From: Plastoroseomonas hellenica
Lineage (GTDB): Bacteria > Pseudomonadota > Alphaproteobacteria > Acetobacterales > Acetobacteraceae
DNA: 64,000 nucleotides
Direction of reading: 5' to 3'
Assembly (NCBI RefSeq): GCF_018129085.1
Contig: NZ_JAAGBB010000004.1
Location: forward strand, 62,001-126,000
A program made the translations under genes and the position numbers. The notes under the pieces are model-generated. The model searched no databases. It worked only from the letters and a program-made list of their open reading frames with translations, and had not been told where the DNA came from. Shown here one piece after another: positions 1-9,218 of the stretch (positions are counted from its first letter, which is position 1; each line of letters starts with the position of its first letter).

Positions 1-233
1 CCGTGGTGGGCTGGAACGCGCTGTTCGCGCCAGCCCGCACGCCGCGCCCGGTGATCACGCTGCTGAACCGCCATCTGCGGGAGATCCTGGCCACCCCGGA
101 GATGCGATCGCGGCTGCTCGGCCTCGGCGTCGAGCCAGCGGCGGATACGCCGGAAGCGTTGGGCGCCTTGCTGCGGAAGGACGTCGCGACCTGGGCCAGC
201 GTCATCGAACGCGCGGACATCCAGCGGCAGTGA
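1..233 (+). CDS. Bug/TctC-family tripartite tricarboxylate transporter receptor, C-terminal part
   Basis: This is the last 76 or so residues of a periplasmic solute receptor of the Bug (TctC) family; the rest lies before the window. The reading frame is open from the left edge. The segment GWNALFAPARTP followed by a helical tail ending in a W..V(I)...I pattern is the usual C-terminal lobe of these receptors, and the Bug protein encoded at 58267-59247 has the matching GWNGFFAPARTP. A second complete Bug gene follows 28 bases later, so the two probably share a transcript. The ligand is unknown; family members bind carboxylates or similar small acids. No TctA/TctB membrane genes are in the window. 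Confidence 0.85.
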   Translation, partial: VVGWNALFAPARTPRPVITLLNRHLREILATPEMRSRLLGLGVEPAADTPEALGALLRKDVATWASVIERADIQRQ

Positions 234-261
234 AGCAGCACGTGTGGAGGAGACAGGATCA

Positions 262-1236
262 ATGGTGACGTCCAGGATCACGCGGCGCGGACTGATGGGC
301 GCCGCCGGCGTCGCTATCGCGGGGCGGCCGGCCTTCGCGGCCTATCCGGACCGGCCAATCCGGCTGATCGTGCCCTTCCCACCGGGCGGCACGGTGGACG
401 TCACCGCGCGCCCGGTCGCCGCGGCGATGGCGGAGCTGCTGGGCCAGCCGATCATCGTCGACAACCTGCCCGGCGTGGGCGGCAATCTCGGCGCACAGCG
501 CGTCGCCCGATCCGCGCCGGATGGCCACACGCTGCTCTTCACCGCACCGAACCACACGATCAACCCCGGCCTGATCCCCAATCCCGGCTTCGACGCCGAG
601 CGCGACTTCGTACCGATCTCGCTCTGCGCGCAGATCCCGGAGATCCTGGTCTGCCACCGCGACGCGCCCTTCCGGAGTTTTGCGGAATTCGTCGCCTATG
701 CGCGCGCCCATCCGCGCGTGCTGACCTATTCCTCCGCCGGCATCGGCTCGCACCCGCATGTCACGATGGAGCTGCTGCTGCATCGGCTGGGGCTCGAGGT
801 GCTGCATGTGCCCTATCGCGGCGCGGCGCCGGCCTTCACCGACCTCGTCGCCGGCCGCGTGCAGCTCAAGCTCGATTCCTTCGCGACCTCGCGGGCGCAG
901 ATCGATGCCGGCGCGATCCGCGTGCTGGCGATCGCCAGCGCCGCGCGATCCCCGGTCGCGCCGGATCTGCCGACCATCGCGGAGATGGGCCTGCCTGGCT
1001 TCGAAGGCATCCTCTGGATGGGCTTCCTCGCGCCCGCGGGCACACCGGTGGAGGTGATCACGCGGATCGCGACATCCGTTCAGGACGCGGTGAAATCGCC
1101 CGCCGTCGCCGAGCGCCTGGCCCAGCAAGGCGCCGAGCCGGTTGGCAGCACGCCCGCGGCCTTCGCTGCGCAGATCGCGCGCGAGATCCCGCAATGGCGC
1201 GAGGTGATCCGCGCCGCCAATATCCGTCCGGAGTAG
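262..1236 (+). CDS. Bug/TctC-family solute-binding receptor
   Basis: Periplasmic receptor of the tripartite tricarboxylate transporter class, about 324 residues, the normal family length. The N-terminus has a Tat-like signal (TRRGLMGAAG then a hydrophobic stretch ending AFAA), followed by the family hallmark YPDRPIRLIVPFPPGGTVD and the APDGHTLLF block. I chose the ATG at 262 rather than the in-frame GTG at 244 because GGAGGAG lies just upstream of it. The amidohydrolase gene starts 4 bases after the stop, so receptor and enzyme are probably cotranscribed and the receptor may bring in that enzyme's substrate (inference). Membrane partners are absent nearby, as is common for orphan Bug receptors. 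Confidence 0.9.
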   Translation: MVTSRITRRGLMGAAGVAIAGRPAFAAYPDRPIRLIVPFPPGGTVDVTARPVAAAMAELLGQPIIVDNLPGVGGNLGAQRVARSAPDGHTLLFTAPNHTINPGLIPNPGFDAERDFVPISLCAQIPEILVCHRDAPFRSFAEFVAYARAHPRVLTYSSAGIGSHPHVTMELLLHRLGLEVLHVPYRGAAPAFTDLVAGRVQLKLDSFATSRAQIDAGAIRVLAIASAARSPVAPDLPTIAEMGLPGFEGILWMGFLAPAGTPVEVITRIATSVQDAVKSPAVAERLAQQGAEPVGSTPAAFAAQIAREIPQWREVIRAANIRPE

Positions 1237-1240
1237 CCCG

Positions 1241-2137
1241 ATGCCGCCGCTGACCCTGCCGCCCGACCCGAACCCGCGCACCCCGAAGCTACGCTGCCCA
1301 CCGGGTTCGGTGGATTGCCAGATCCATCTCTTCGGCCCGGCCACCGAATACCCCTTCGATCCCGGCAGCAAATACATCTCCGCCGATATGCTGCCGGAGG
1401 AGTCCATCCGCATCCAGGACATCCTCGGCCTCGATCACGCGGTGATCGTCAGCGGCGGCGGCTACGGGATGGACACGCGCCATCTATGCGACACGCTGCG
1501 GCGTTTCCCCGACCGCTTCCGCGGCGTCGCTTTGCTGCCCGGCGACACGACGCAGGCGGAAATGGAGCGGCTGCATGGGCTCGGCGTGCGCGGCACGCGC
1601 TTCGTCGCGCCGCGCCACGGCCTGCATCTGCCGCAGATCTCGGAGCGGGTCGCCGCGATAGCGGCCGAGCTCGGCTGGGTGATCCAGTTCTATCCCGGCC
1701 GCGGCGAGCTCGAGGAATTCGCGGATCGCTTGCTGGCGCTGCCGGGCCGCATCGTGCTCGATCATTTCGCAGCGCTGGATGCCAGAAGCGGCATCGACCA
1801 GCCCGCCTTCCGCGCGCTGCTCCGCATGCTCGACAGCGGCCGCGTCTGGGTACGCCTCTCGGGCCCGATGCGCTGCACGCAGGAGGAGTTCCCCTACCCG
1901 TCCGTCACGCCGATTGCTCGGGCGCTGGTCGCGCATGCGCCTGAGCGCATGGTCTGGGGCTCGGACTGGCCGCATGTGAACATGCAGGGCCGCGTCATGC
2001 CGAATGACGGCGACCTGCTCGACCTGCTGCTCGACTGGGCCCCGGACGAGGCGGTGCGCAACCGCATCCTCTCCGACCAGGCGCGCGAACTGTACGATTT
2101 CCCGGCGCCCTCCTGCGCCAAGGCTTCGGAGGGCTAA
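1241..2137 (+). CDS. amidohydrolase-2 family metal-dependent hydrolase (PDC-lactonase-like)
   Basis: TIM-barrel metal hydrolase of about 298 residues. Visible family marks are the N-terminal VDCQIHLFG strand (a Q-x-H version of the usual H-x-H metal site), an ..LDHF.. strand near residue 170, and the C-terminal GSDWPHVN motif with the catalytic Asp. The Q-x-H start and overall length resemble 2-pyrone-4,6-dicarboxylate lactonase relatives, but the actual substrate (lactone or amide of a carboxylic acid) cannot be told. The gene follows a Bug receptor by 4 bases. The last dozen residues (SCAKASEG) look like read-through into the following intergenic sequence. Confidence 0.85.
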   Translation: MPPLTLPPDPNPRTPKLRCPPGSVDCQIHLFGPATEYPFDPGSKYISADMLPEESIRIQDILGLDHAVIVSGGGYGMDTRHLCDTLRRFPDRFRGVALLPGDTTQAEMERLHGLGVRGTRFVAPRHGLHLPQISERVAAIAAELGWVIQFYPGRGELEEFADRLLALPGRIVLDHFAALDARSGIDQPAFRALLRMLDSGRVWVRLSGPMRCTQEEFPYPSVTPIARALVAHAPERMVWGSDWPHVNMQGRVMPNDGDLLDLLLDWAPDEAVRNRILSDQARELYDFPAPSCAKASEG

Positions 2138-2158
2138 CGCCCCGCCCCCGCTCTCCCA

Positions 2159-2309
2159 TGCGGCCACAGGCCGCCACCGGTGCCTGCGGGGCAAGCGAAG
2201 CGATGCCCCGGGGCCGCGAATGCGGCCCCGCGCGCGACCAACAGCAGCTGCCAATGCGCTCTGACAGCGCGAAAGCCAAGCACGCGGATGCGTGCGCCGG
2301 CGACTGAGG
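2159..2309 (-). repeat. copy A of a ~150-bp dispersed multi-hairpin repeat
   Basis: Read on the minus strand, this stretch aligns over its whole length with 50398-50551 on the plus strand (about three quarters identical by eye). Both start CCTCAG(T/A)CGCCGG and end GGCGGCC..NGGCCGCA. Each carries three short palindromes in the same order, the central one being GGGGCCGCATTCGCGGCCCC. Both copies are intergenic. It fills most of the gap between two convergent amidohydrolase genes. It could act as a transcript end or a structured RNA; function unknown. Confidence 0.7.
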
Positions 2310-2315
2310 GCGACG

Positions 2316-3119
2316 TCAGTCGCCGAAATAAAGTCGCAAGGGCGTCTCGCCGGCAATCTGCTGACGGATCCGTTCGTCCGGCACCCAATCGGTCAAGGTC
2401 GCGACGGCCTCGGCATAGGTGACGCGATCCTCGAAGGCGGCGAAGGGCCAGTCGCTGCCCCAGACCAGGCGCTCGCCGCCGGCGACGCGGACCAGCGCGG
2501 CCGCGTATTCGCGGGCGGCGTCCGGCGAGGGCATGCGGTAGCCGGCAGAGATCTTCACCCAGGTCAGGCCGCGCTCGATCGCCGCCAGCATCGCCTTGAA
2601 GCCCGGCGCGTTCACGCCCTGCGCCGGGTCGGGTCGGCCGAAATGGTCGATCACCAGCTTCACGCCGGCGGCCTCCGTCCCCTCGATGATGCGGGGCAGG
2701 TCGGTGCTCTCGGCCAGCACATGGACGTGCCAGTCGAGGTCGCGCACCCGGCGCAGCAGCCGGCGGTATTCGGGCGAGGTCAGGTCGGGCGGGCTCTCGA
2801 CATGGCGGTAGAAGATGCGCACGCCGACGATGCCATCCTCCTTCATCTTCTCCATCCGGTAGAAATCGGCGTCCGGCGGCAGGATGACGGTGCCGCGCAG
2901 GCGCTTGTGCCGCCGCGTCGCACGGATCGTGTAGTCGTTGTACTCACCATACATGCTGGCGGCGGCGATCACGCCGAAGGTCACACCATGCGCGTCCATG
3001 GTCTGGAGGAAGCCTTCTGGCGTCGCGTCAAAGGGCGGCTGGTGCCAGGCATTCGCGACGCTGGGCATATCAGCGGTGTAGAGGTGGAAATGGCAGTCGA
3101 CGATGGGATGGACGGTCAT
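2316..3119 (-). CDS. amidohydrolase-2 family metal-dependent hydrolase
   Basis: Second TIM-barrel amidohydrolase, about 267 residues, convergent with the first. The start VDCHFHLYT gives the H-x-H metal pair; VIDHFGRP in the middle and LVWGSDWPF near the C-terminus give the remaining metal and catalytic positions. The frame stays open further upstream (to 3215), but the ATG at 3119 places the H-x-H strand at the usual position near the N-terminus and has AGGGAGGGG about 11 bases before it. Substrate unknown; relatives cut lactones of aromatic or sugar-acid pathways. Confidence 0.85.
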   Translation of the reverse strand: MTVHPIVDCHFHLYTADMPSVANAWHQPPFDATPEGFLQTMDAHGVTFGVIAAASMYGEYNDYTIRATRRHKRLRGTVILPPDADFYRMEKMKEDGIVGVRIFYRHVESPPDLTSPEYRRLLRRVRDLDWHVHVLAESTDLPRIIEGTEAAGVKLVIDHFGRPDPAQGVNAPGFKAMLAAIERGLTWVKISAGYRMPSPDAAREYAAALVRVAGGERLVWGSDWPFAAFEDRVTYAEAVATLTDWVPDERIRQQIAGETPLRLYFGD

Positions 3120-3537
3120 CTGTGTCGGGCTTGCCGCCCCTCCCTTCATGGCGCCGCAGGACGCGCACCAGCGGAACTCAACCAGCAAGGCCCGGAAGCG
3201 GCAAGGCGGCGGCACCGATCGCGATCGCGCCGGCCGATCGCGTCAGCGAGCCCCCGACATCACAGGCATGATCCTGGAATCGCGGCGCTTTCGGTCTGGC
3301 CGGCCGGCATGCCACAGGCCCGCTATAACCGTGGCTCATGCATCGGCGCGGAAAAGCGATAGGACCAGGAGCACGCCTTTCGGCCGCGGCATGCGAAGCG
3401 GCAGCGCGCCCTCTTCACGGGACGGGATGCCGGGGGCACCCTCGGGCGCGTCCCGTCGCCGGCCAATTCCGGCGTGACGAGCGAAAGCGCCCCGCCATCG
3501 TGAGCCTCGGCCCACGAGCCCTCAGGAAGGAGCCCCC
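3120..3537. other. 418-bp intergenic region between divergent genes
   Basis: No credible gene was found. Open frames across it give low-complexity Arg/Ser/Pro-rich translations with no recognisable domain. It should hold the promoters of the minus-strand amidohydrolase and the plus-strand serine hydrolase. A short self-complementary stretch rich in GATCGCGATC/CCGGCCGATCGCG lies around 3215-3245. I cannot pick -35/-10 boxes with confidence. Confidence 0.4.
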
Positions 3538-4782
3538 ATGGCCACCATCGCCTTCGTCGATCCGCCGCTGCCGACCGCGGAGCCTAGCTCGCTCGGCTTC
3601 TCCGCGCCCCGCCTCGCCCGCCTCGGCGCGGCGCTGAACCGGGAAGTGGAGGCCGGGCGCCTCCCCGGCGCCGTCATCGCCATCGCCCGCCATGGCCGCC
3701 TGGTGCATGCCGAAGCCGTCGGCCAGCTCGACCCTGCGACCGGGAGCGCCATGCGCGCCGACGCGATCTTCGCCATCGCCTCGATGACCAAGCCGGTCAC
3801 CGGCGCGACCGCGCTCTCGCTCATGCAGGAAGGCCGGCTGCTGCCGAGCGACCCGGTCGCCGACTGGCTGCCGGCCTTCGCCAGGATGCGCGTCGGCGTG
3901 GAAAGTCAGGCCATGCTCTCCGGCACCGGCCCGCTCGAGACCCGACCCGCCGCCGCCGTGATGACGGTGCAGGATGCGATGCGCCATACCACAGGCTTCG
4001 TCTATGGCGGCCCCGGCCGCGGCAGCACCGCGGTGCATGCCGCCTATCCCGGCGGTTCCGGCTGGCTGCAGGAGAAGACCACCTCCGAACAGGCCGAGGC
4101 GCTGCTGGCGGGGCTGCCGCTCCGGCATGAACCGGGGACCGTCTGGGAGTACGGCTTCTCGACCGACGTGCTCGGCCTGGTCGTCGAGCGCGCGGCCGGA
4201 GCGCGGCTCGGCGATGCGATGCGGGAGCGGATCCTGGCGCCCCTCGGCATGACGGAGACCGGCCAGGTGGTGACCGAGGCGCGGCTCGCGCGCATGGCCA
4301 AGCCCTTCGCGCAGGATCCGCTCGGTGGTGGGGCGCAGTCGGTGCCGGTCTTCACCACCCAGGCCGCCATGGACCCCGGCGGCACCGGCCTCACCTCGAC
4401 CGCGAGCGACTATCTCCGCTTCGCGCAGATGCTGCTCGACCGCGGCCGCTGGGGAAAGGAGCAGGTGCTGGCGCCACGCATCGTGGACTGGATGGTGAGC
4501 GACCATCTGGGCGATGGCATCCGCAATACACTGGGATCCTTCGACGCCTCGCTCGCCGGCTACGGCTTCGGACTGACGGTCGCGGTACGCACCCGGCCGG
4601 GCGTCGCGGGGCTGCTGGGCAATCCCGGCCTGTTCACCTGGAGCGGCGTCTACGGCACGAATTTCTGGGTGGATCCGGCGGCCGGCCTCGCCGTCGTCTT
4701 CATGGCTCAGGCGCCGGGCGAGTTGCGCAAGCGCTATCGCCGGCTGGTCAACATGCTGGTCTACCAGGCGCTGGAAGAGTAG
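3538..4782 (+). CDS. serine hydrolase, class C beta-lactamase-like family
   Basis: Esterase/beta-lactamase fold protein of 414 residues. The nucleophile motif S-x-x-K is SMTK at residues 82-85, and WEYGFSTDVLG near residue 200 supplies the Tyr of the second motif. There is no signal peptide, so a cytoplasmic esterase (EstB-like) is more likely than an antibiotic-resistance enzyme. AGGAAGGAG lies 6 bases before the ATG, a strong ribosome site. The gene is followed after 9 bases by the convergent LysR gene. Natural substrate not deducible. Confidence 0.88.
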   Translation: MATIAFVDPPLPTAEPSSLGFSAPRLARLGAALNREVEAGRLPGAVIAIARHGRLVHAEAVGQLDPATGSAMRADAIFAIASMTKPVTGATALSLMQEGRLLPSDPVADWLPAFARMRVGVESQAMLSGTGPLETRPAAAVMTVQDAMRHTTGFVYGGPGRGSTAVHAAYPGGSGWLQEKTTSEQAEALLAGLPLRHEPGTVWEYGFSTDVLGLVVERAAGARLGDAMRERILAPLGMTETGQVVTEARLARMAKPFAQDPLGGGAQSVPVFTTQAAMDPGGTGLTSTASDYLRFAQMLLDRGRWGKEQVLAPRIVDWMVSDHLGDGIRNTLGSFDASLAGYGFGLTVAVRTRPGVAGLLGNPGLFTWSGVYGTNFWVDPAAGLAVVFMAQAPGELRKRYRRLVNMLVYQALEE

Positions 4783-4791
4783 GCGGCGGCG

Positions 4792-5673
4792 TCAGCCGTC
4801 CATCAGCGCGAAGCCCTGGCGGATCCCTTCCGCCAGGGCCCGCGCCGCGGGGGTGCCGAGCGCCGCGCGGCTCTGCACCAGCTCGATGCCCATGGAGGGC
4901 AGCTTCGGCATCCCATCCGTCTCGCCGAGCCAGATCAGCCCCTCCGGCAGCGGCGCCGGGGTGCTGACGGTGACCGCGAGCCCGGCCAGCGCCAGGGCGA
5001 AGCAGCCGGTCTGGGTGGCGCTGTTGTAGGTGACGCGGGCGCTGCGCCCGACCTGCTCCAGCGCGCCCAGCGCGGCCGCGCGCCAGGTGCAACCGTCATG
5101 CGCGAGAGCCAGCGGCAGTGGATCGCGCCGATGAGCAGCATGGCGCGCGCTGCCCACCCATTGCAGCGGCCCGCGCCAGACCTCCTCCGCCGCCCAGCCG
5201 GACTGCACATGGCCTTCGGTGAGCAGGGTCAGGTCCATCGCGCCTTCGGCGAAGTGCCGGGCCAGGATGTCCGAGTTCAGGCAGATCACCTCGACCTCGA
5301 CCGACGGGTGGGTCTCCGCGAAGCGCGCGAGGATGCCGGGCAGCCAGCGCAGCGCGTAGTCGTCGGGCGTGCCGAGCTTCACCTGGCCGACCAGCGGCGG
5401 GTCGCGGAAGCCGCTGACGATCTCATCGTTCAGCGCCAGCACCATGCGTGCCCGGCAGAGCAGCCACGCCCCATGCGGGGTCGGCGTCAGTCCTTTCGGG
5501 GTGCGGGTCAGCAGGGTGCGGCCTAGCGTCTCCTCCAGCCGCTTCATCTGCATGGAGACGGCGGATTGCGTGCGGCCAACCCGCTCGGCGGCACGCGTGA
5601 CGCTGCCGCCTTCGGCAATCAGCACGAAGGCGCGCAGCAGGTCGGGATCGAGGCCCGGGGGCAGAGCGAGCAT
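4792..5673 (-). CDS. LysR-family transcriptional regulator
   Basis: Complete 293-residue LysR regulator: winged helix-turn-helix in roughly residues 9-66 (FVLIAEGGSVTRAAERVGRTQSAVS, with the typical LEETLGRTLLTRTPKG wing) and a periplasmic-binding-protein-like effector domain from about residue 90. It is divergent from a small DUF1127 gene, with a T-N11-A palindrome just upstream of its start, the expected autoregulatory arrangement. Its target beyond itself is unknown; the DUF1127 gene or the convergent hydrolase are candidates. Confidence 0.92.
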   Translation of the reverse strand: MLALPPGLDPDLLRAFVLIAEGGSVTRAAERVGRTQSAVSMQMKRLEETLGRTLLTRTPKGLTPTPHGAWLLCRARMVLALNDEIVSGFRDPPLVGQVKLGTPDDYALRWLPGILARFAETHPSVEVEVICLNSDILARHFAEGAMDLTLLTEGHVQSGWAAEEVWRGPLQWVGSARHAAHRRDPLPLALAHDGCTWRAAALGALEQVGRSARVTYNSATQTGCFALALAGLAVTVSTPAPLPEGLIWLGETDGMPKLPSMGIELVQSRAALGTPAARALAEGIRQGFALMDG

Positions 5674-5679
5674 GGCCCT

Positions 5680-5694
5680 ATCAATTTAGCTGAT
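5680..5694. promoter_or_regulatory. candidate LysR binding site
   Basis: ATCAATTTAGCTGAT is an imperfect palindrome (ATCA...TGAT) containing a T-N11-A core, the general shape of LysR-family sites. It is 6 bases upstream of the LysR start codon and within the roughly 105-bp spacer shared with the divergent DUF1127 gene. The spacer is clearly more A+T-rich than its surroundings. Inference from shape and position only. Confidence 0.4.
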
Positions 5695-5778
5695 GCTTCG
5701 CTTCAAGACAAAGCATTTCCCTTATTCCAAGCCGTACACGAGGATATCGCTGCATCGAACCCCAAGGAGTTCTTCCCG

Positions 5779-6003
5779 ATGTCCGGCTTCGTCCTCTCCT
5801 CTCCCCTCGCCGCCCGGCGTCCCCGGGGTGTTGTCCGCGCCGTCTTGGCCGCGGTCGCGGGGGCGTTTCAGGCGATCACCACCCGTCGTCAGCTCCTCGA
5901 AATGGATGAGCGTATGCTGAAAGACATCGGCGTCACCCGCGCCGAAGCGCTGCGCGAGGCCGCGCGCGCGCCCTGGGACAACGGGCTGCGCCGCCCGCAC
6001 TGA
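5779..6003 (+). CDS. small DUF1127 (YjiS-like) protein
   Basis: A 74-residue protein. The C-terminal half carries the DUF1127 pattern: an R-x-L-x-x-M-D-x-R-x-L-x-D-I-G-V-T-R helix pair (RRQLLEMDERMLKDIGVTRAEA), which is how the family is recognised. The start ATG at 5779 has AAGGAG 9 bases ahead. Family members are small Arg-rich proteins, some implicated in RNA turnover or phosphate/carbon stress in alphaproteobacteria; the role here is unknown. It is divergent from a LysR gene and ends in a strong terminator. Confidence 0.8.
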   Translation: MSGFVLSSPLAARRPRGVVRAVLAAVAGAFQAITTRRQLLEMDERMLKDIGVTRAEALREAARAPWDNGLRRPH

Positions 6004-6028
6004 CCGCGGCCGCGATCCTGCCTCCAGC

Positions 6029-6063
6029 AAAAGGCCCTGTCCGCGTCGCGGACAGGGCCTTTT
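6029..6063. terminator. bidirectional intrinsic terminator
   Basis: A perfect 17-base inverted repeat around one central base: AAAAGGCCCTGTCCGCG, T, CGCGGACAGGGCCTTTT. It has an A-run on one side and a T-run on the other, so it can stop transcription in both directions. It sits between the convergent DUF1127 and thiolase genes, where exactly this is expected. Confidence 0.9.
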
Positions 6064-6086
6064 CGTTTGCAGCGCGGCGCGGTCGG

Positions 6087-7295
6087 TCAGACGCGTTCGA
6101 TCACCATGGCGATGCCCTGGCCGACGCCGATGCACATGGTGGTCAGCGCATAGCGCGCGCGGCGCCGGTGAAGCTCGGCGACCGCGGTCTGCACCAGCCG
6201 CGCGCCGCTCATGCCGAGGGGATGGCCGAGCGCGATGGCGCCGCCATTCGGGTTCACATGCTCGGCGTCATCTGGCAGGCCGAGATCGCGGGTCACCGCC
6301 AGGGCCTGGGCCGCGAAGGCCTCGTTCAGCTCGATCACGTCGATGTCGGAGAGGCTGAGCCCGGCCTTGGCCAGCACCTTGCGCACCGCCGGCGCTGGAC
6401 CGAAGCCCATGATGCGCGGCGCGACGCCGGCGGTCGCCACCGCGATCACCCGCGCGCGCGGCGTGAGCCCATGCTTCGCCGCACCGGCGGCGGAGGCGAT
6501 CAGCATCGCACAGGCGCCGTCGTTCACGCCGGAGGCATTGCCGGCAGTGACGCTGCCGCCTTCCTTCCGGAAGGGCGTCGGCAGCTTCGCCAGCGCTTCC
6601 AGCGTCGTCTCCGGGCGCGGATGCTCGTCGGTGTCGACCAGGATCGGGTCGCCCTTGCGACGCGGGATGGAGACCGGGACGATCTCCTCCGCGAAGCGGC
6701 CGGAGGCGATGGCGCGGCCGGCGCGCTGCTGCGAGCGCCAGGCGAAGGCATCCTGGTCGGCGCGGTTGACCTGGAAGTCCTGCGCCACGTTCTCCGCGGT
6801 CTCCGGCATGGAATCGATGCCGTGTTGTGCCTTCATCTTCGGGTTGACGAAGCGCCAGCCGATGGTGGTGTCGAAGATCTCGGCGCTGCGGCCGAAGGCC
6901 TCGCTCTGCTTGCCCATCACGAAGGGGGCGCGGGTCATGCTCTCGACGCCGCCAGCAATCATCAGATCCGTCTCGCCCGCCTTGATGGCGCGCGCCGCGA
7001 TGCCGACCGCATCCATGCCGGAGCCGCAGAGCCGGTTGACCGTGCTGCCGGGAATGCCCTCCGGCAGGCCGGCCAGCAGCAGCGCCATGCGGGCGACATT
7101 GCGATTGTCCTCGCCCGCCTGGTTAGCGCAGCCGAAGATCACATCCTCGACCGCATCCCAATCGACGCCGGCATTCCGTTCTCTCAGCGCCCTGAGCGGG
7201 ATGGCGCCGAGATCGTCGGTGCGCACCGGCGCCAGGGCCCCGGCATAGCGGCCGATGGGCGTGCGCGCGGCATCGCAGATCAGGGCGTCGGTCAT
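6087..7295 (-). CDS. pcaF: 3-oxoadipyl-CoA thiolase (PcaF-type acetyl-CoA acyltransferase)
   Basis: Thiolase of 402 residues that cleaves 3-oxoadipyl-CoA with CoA to succinyl-CoA and acetyl-CoA, the last step of the beta-ketoadipate pathway. The acylated Cys is C90 (NRLCGSGMDAV); GGAIALGHPLG holds the catalytic His and the CIGVGQG segment near the end holds the second Cys. The blocks CANQAGEDNRNVARMALLLAG and TTIGWRF are characteristic of PcaF/PaaJ rather than biosynthetic thiolases. No other beta-ketoadipate genes are in the window, so a role in phenylacetate or dicarboxylate breakdown is possible. Confidence 0.88.
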   Translation of the reverse strand: MTDALICDAARTPIGRYAGALAPVRTDDLGAIPLRALRERNAGVDWDAVEDVIFGCANQAGEDNRNVARMALLLAGLPEGIPGSTVNRLCGSGMDAVGIAARAIKAGETDLMIAGGVESMTRAPFVMGKQSEAFGRSAEIFDTTIGWRFVNPKMKAQHGIDSMPETAENVAQDFQVNRADQDAFAWRSQQRAGRAIASGRFAEEIVPVSIPRRKGDPILVDTDEHPRPETTLEALAKLPTPFRKEGGSVTAGNASGVNDGACAMLIASAAGAAKHGLTPRARVIAVATAGVAPRIMGFGPAPAVRKVLAKAGLSLSDIDVIELNEAFAAQALAVTRDLGLPDDAEHVNPNGGAIALGHPLGMSGARLVQTAVAELHRRRARYALTTMCIGVGQGIAMVIERV

Positions 7296-7375
7296 CGGCG
7301 TGTCCTCCAGGCGTCTTTCCTGAGTTCGCGCCTACACCCGTCCGCCCTGTCCCGTAAAGCCTGGCTTAGCGGTGC

Positions 7376-8485
7376 TTAGCGCAGCGCGGCGAGGACCTGG
7401 CCCACGAAGCCGTCGACCGCCGCCGGATCCATCCAGCGCCACACCGCGACGATGCCGGTCCCCGGATCGATCCAGGTGGCATTGCCGCCGGCACCGAAGG
7501 CGAAGACCGCATCGGCCGCGGCACTCGGCACCCGCGCACGGGTGGAATTCAGCCACCAGAGGAAGCCGTAGCTCGGGTTCAGGGCGCAGGGCGTGGTGCT
7601 CTCGGCGATCCAGCGTTCGGGCAGGATGCGCGTGCCGCCCCAGGCGCCCTTCTGCAACATCATCAGCCCGATCCGCGCCTGGTCCTCGGCATGGATGAAG
7701 CAGCCGCCGCCCCAATGCCCACCGCCGGAGACCGACTGTATCAGCCGCCCGCCGATCTCGACCCAGCTCGTGCGATAGCCTTCCCAACGCCAATCGGCCG
7801 AAGCGCCGAGCGGTCGCATGATCCGCTCCGCGAAGACCTCCGGCAGCGGCTGTCCGAAGCGCCGCAGCAGCGAGAGCGCCAGGCGGTTCACACGCACGTC
7901 GTTGTATTCCCAATGCGTGCCGGCCTTGCGCATCGGCCGCGGCTGGCCCTTCTTCCCCTGCCCTTCCACGGTCAGGTCGCGGCCGCGATCGATCATCTCC
8001 GACTTGCCGAACAGCGTGCCTTCCCATTCGGAGGTATTGGTCAGGATGTGCCGCCAGGTGATCGGCGCGTTCTGCGCGCTGTCGAAGCCGCCATCGCGCA
8101 CCGTCTCGCCGATCGGCTCATCGAGGCCGCGGATCAGCCCATCCGCGTGGGCGATGCCGGCGAGCAGCGAGAGATAGGACTTCGCGACCGAGAAGGTCAT
8201 GTCGACCTGGCGCGTGTCGCCCCAGGAGGCAACCAGCACGCCGTTGCGCGTGATCAGGCCGTTCGGCGCCCCGCGTGGGCTGACGGTGCCGAGAATCTCG
8301 TTGTCCGGCGGCGCCTCGAAGAAGCCGCCGGCGATATGGGCGGCGATGTCGTTCGGCCAGGGCGTCTCCCGCGACGCCGCGAAATCGACCGCCGCCCCGA
8401 GCTTCGCGGCGTCGAAGCCGAGCGCGTCGGCCGGTTGCGCCGGCCAGGCGGCGGGGGAAGGCGGCGGCAGCGCGATGCTGGTCAT
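7376..8485 (-). CDS. serine hydrolase, beta-lactamase-like family
   Basis: 369-residue cytoplasmic serine hydrolase of the class C beta-lactamase/6-aminohexanoate-dimer-hydrolase group. The nucleophile motif is SVAK at residues 99-102; EYNDVRVN gives the Tyr motif and GGNATWIDP near the C-terminus resembles the third motif region. It is unrelated in detail to the serine hydrolase at 3538-4782 beyond the fold. It lies just downstream of ureG on the same strand (58-bp gap) and could be cotranscribed with the urease operon, though no functional link is evident. Confidence 0.85.
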   Translation of the reverse strand: MTSIALPPPSPAAWPAQPADALGFDAAKLGAAVDFAASRETPWPNDIAAHIAGGFFEAPPDNEILGTVSPRGAPNGLITRNGVLVASWGDTRQVDMTFSVAKSYLSLLAGIAHADGLIRGLDEPIGETVRDGGFDSAQNAPITWRHILTNTSEWEGTLFGKSEMIDRGRDLTVEGQGKKGQPRPMRKAGTHWEYNDVRVNRLALSLLRRFGQPLPEVFAERIMRPLGASADWRWEGYRTSWVEIGGRLIQSVSGGGHWGGGCFIHAEDQARIGLMMLQKGAWGGTRILPERWIAESTTPCALNPSYGFLWWLNSTRARVPSAAADAVFAFGAGGNATWIDPGTGIVAVWRWMDPAAVDGFVGQVLAALR

Positions 8486-8543
8486 AGGATCCTGTCGGTC
8501 TTACGAAATAGGAGCCGCAGAATGGGGCCGTGCGGTCCGGCAC

Positions 8544-9214
<671 letters not shown>

Positions 9215-9218
<4 letters not shown>

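Noticed and set aside
3103-3477. 124-residue frame in the 3120-3537 spacer
   Set aside because: Starts inside the amidohydrolase gene, has no ribosome site or domain and a composition typical of noncoding GC-rich DNA.
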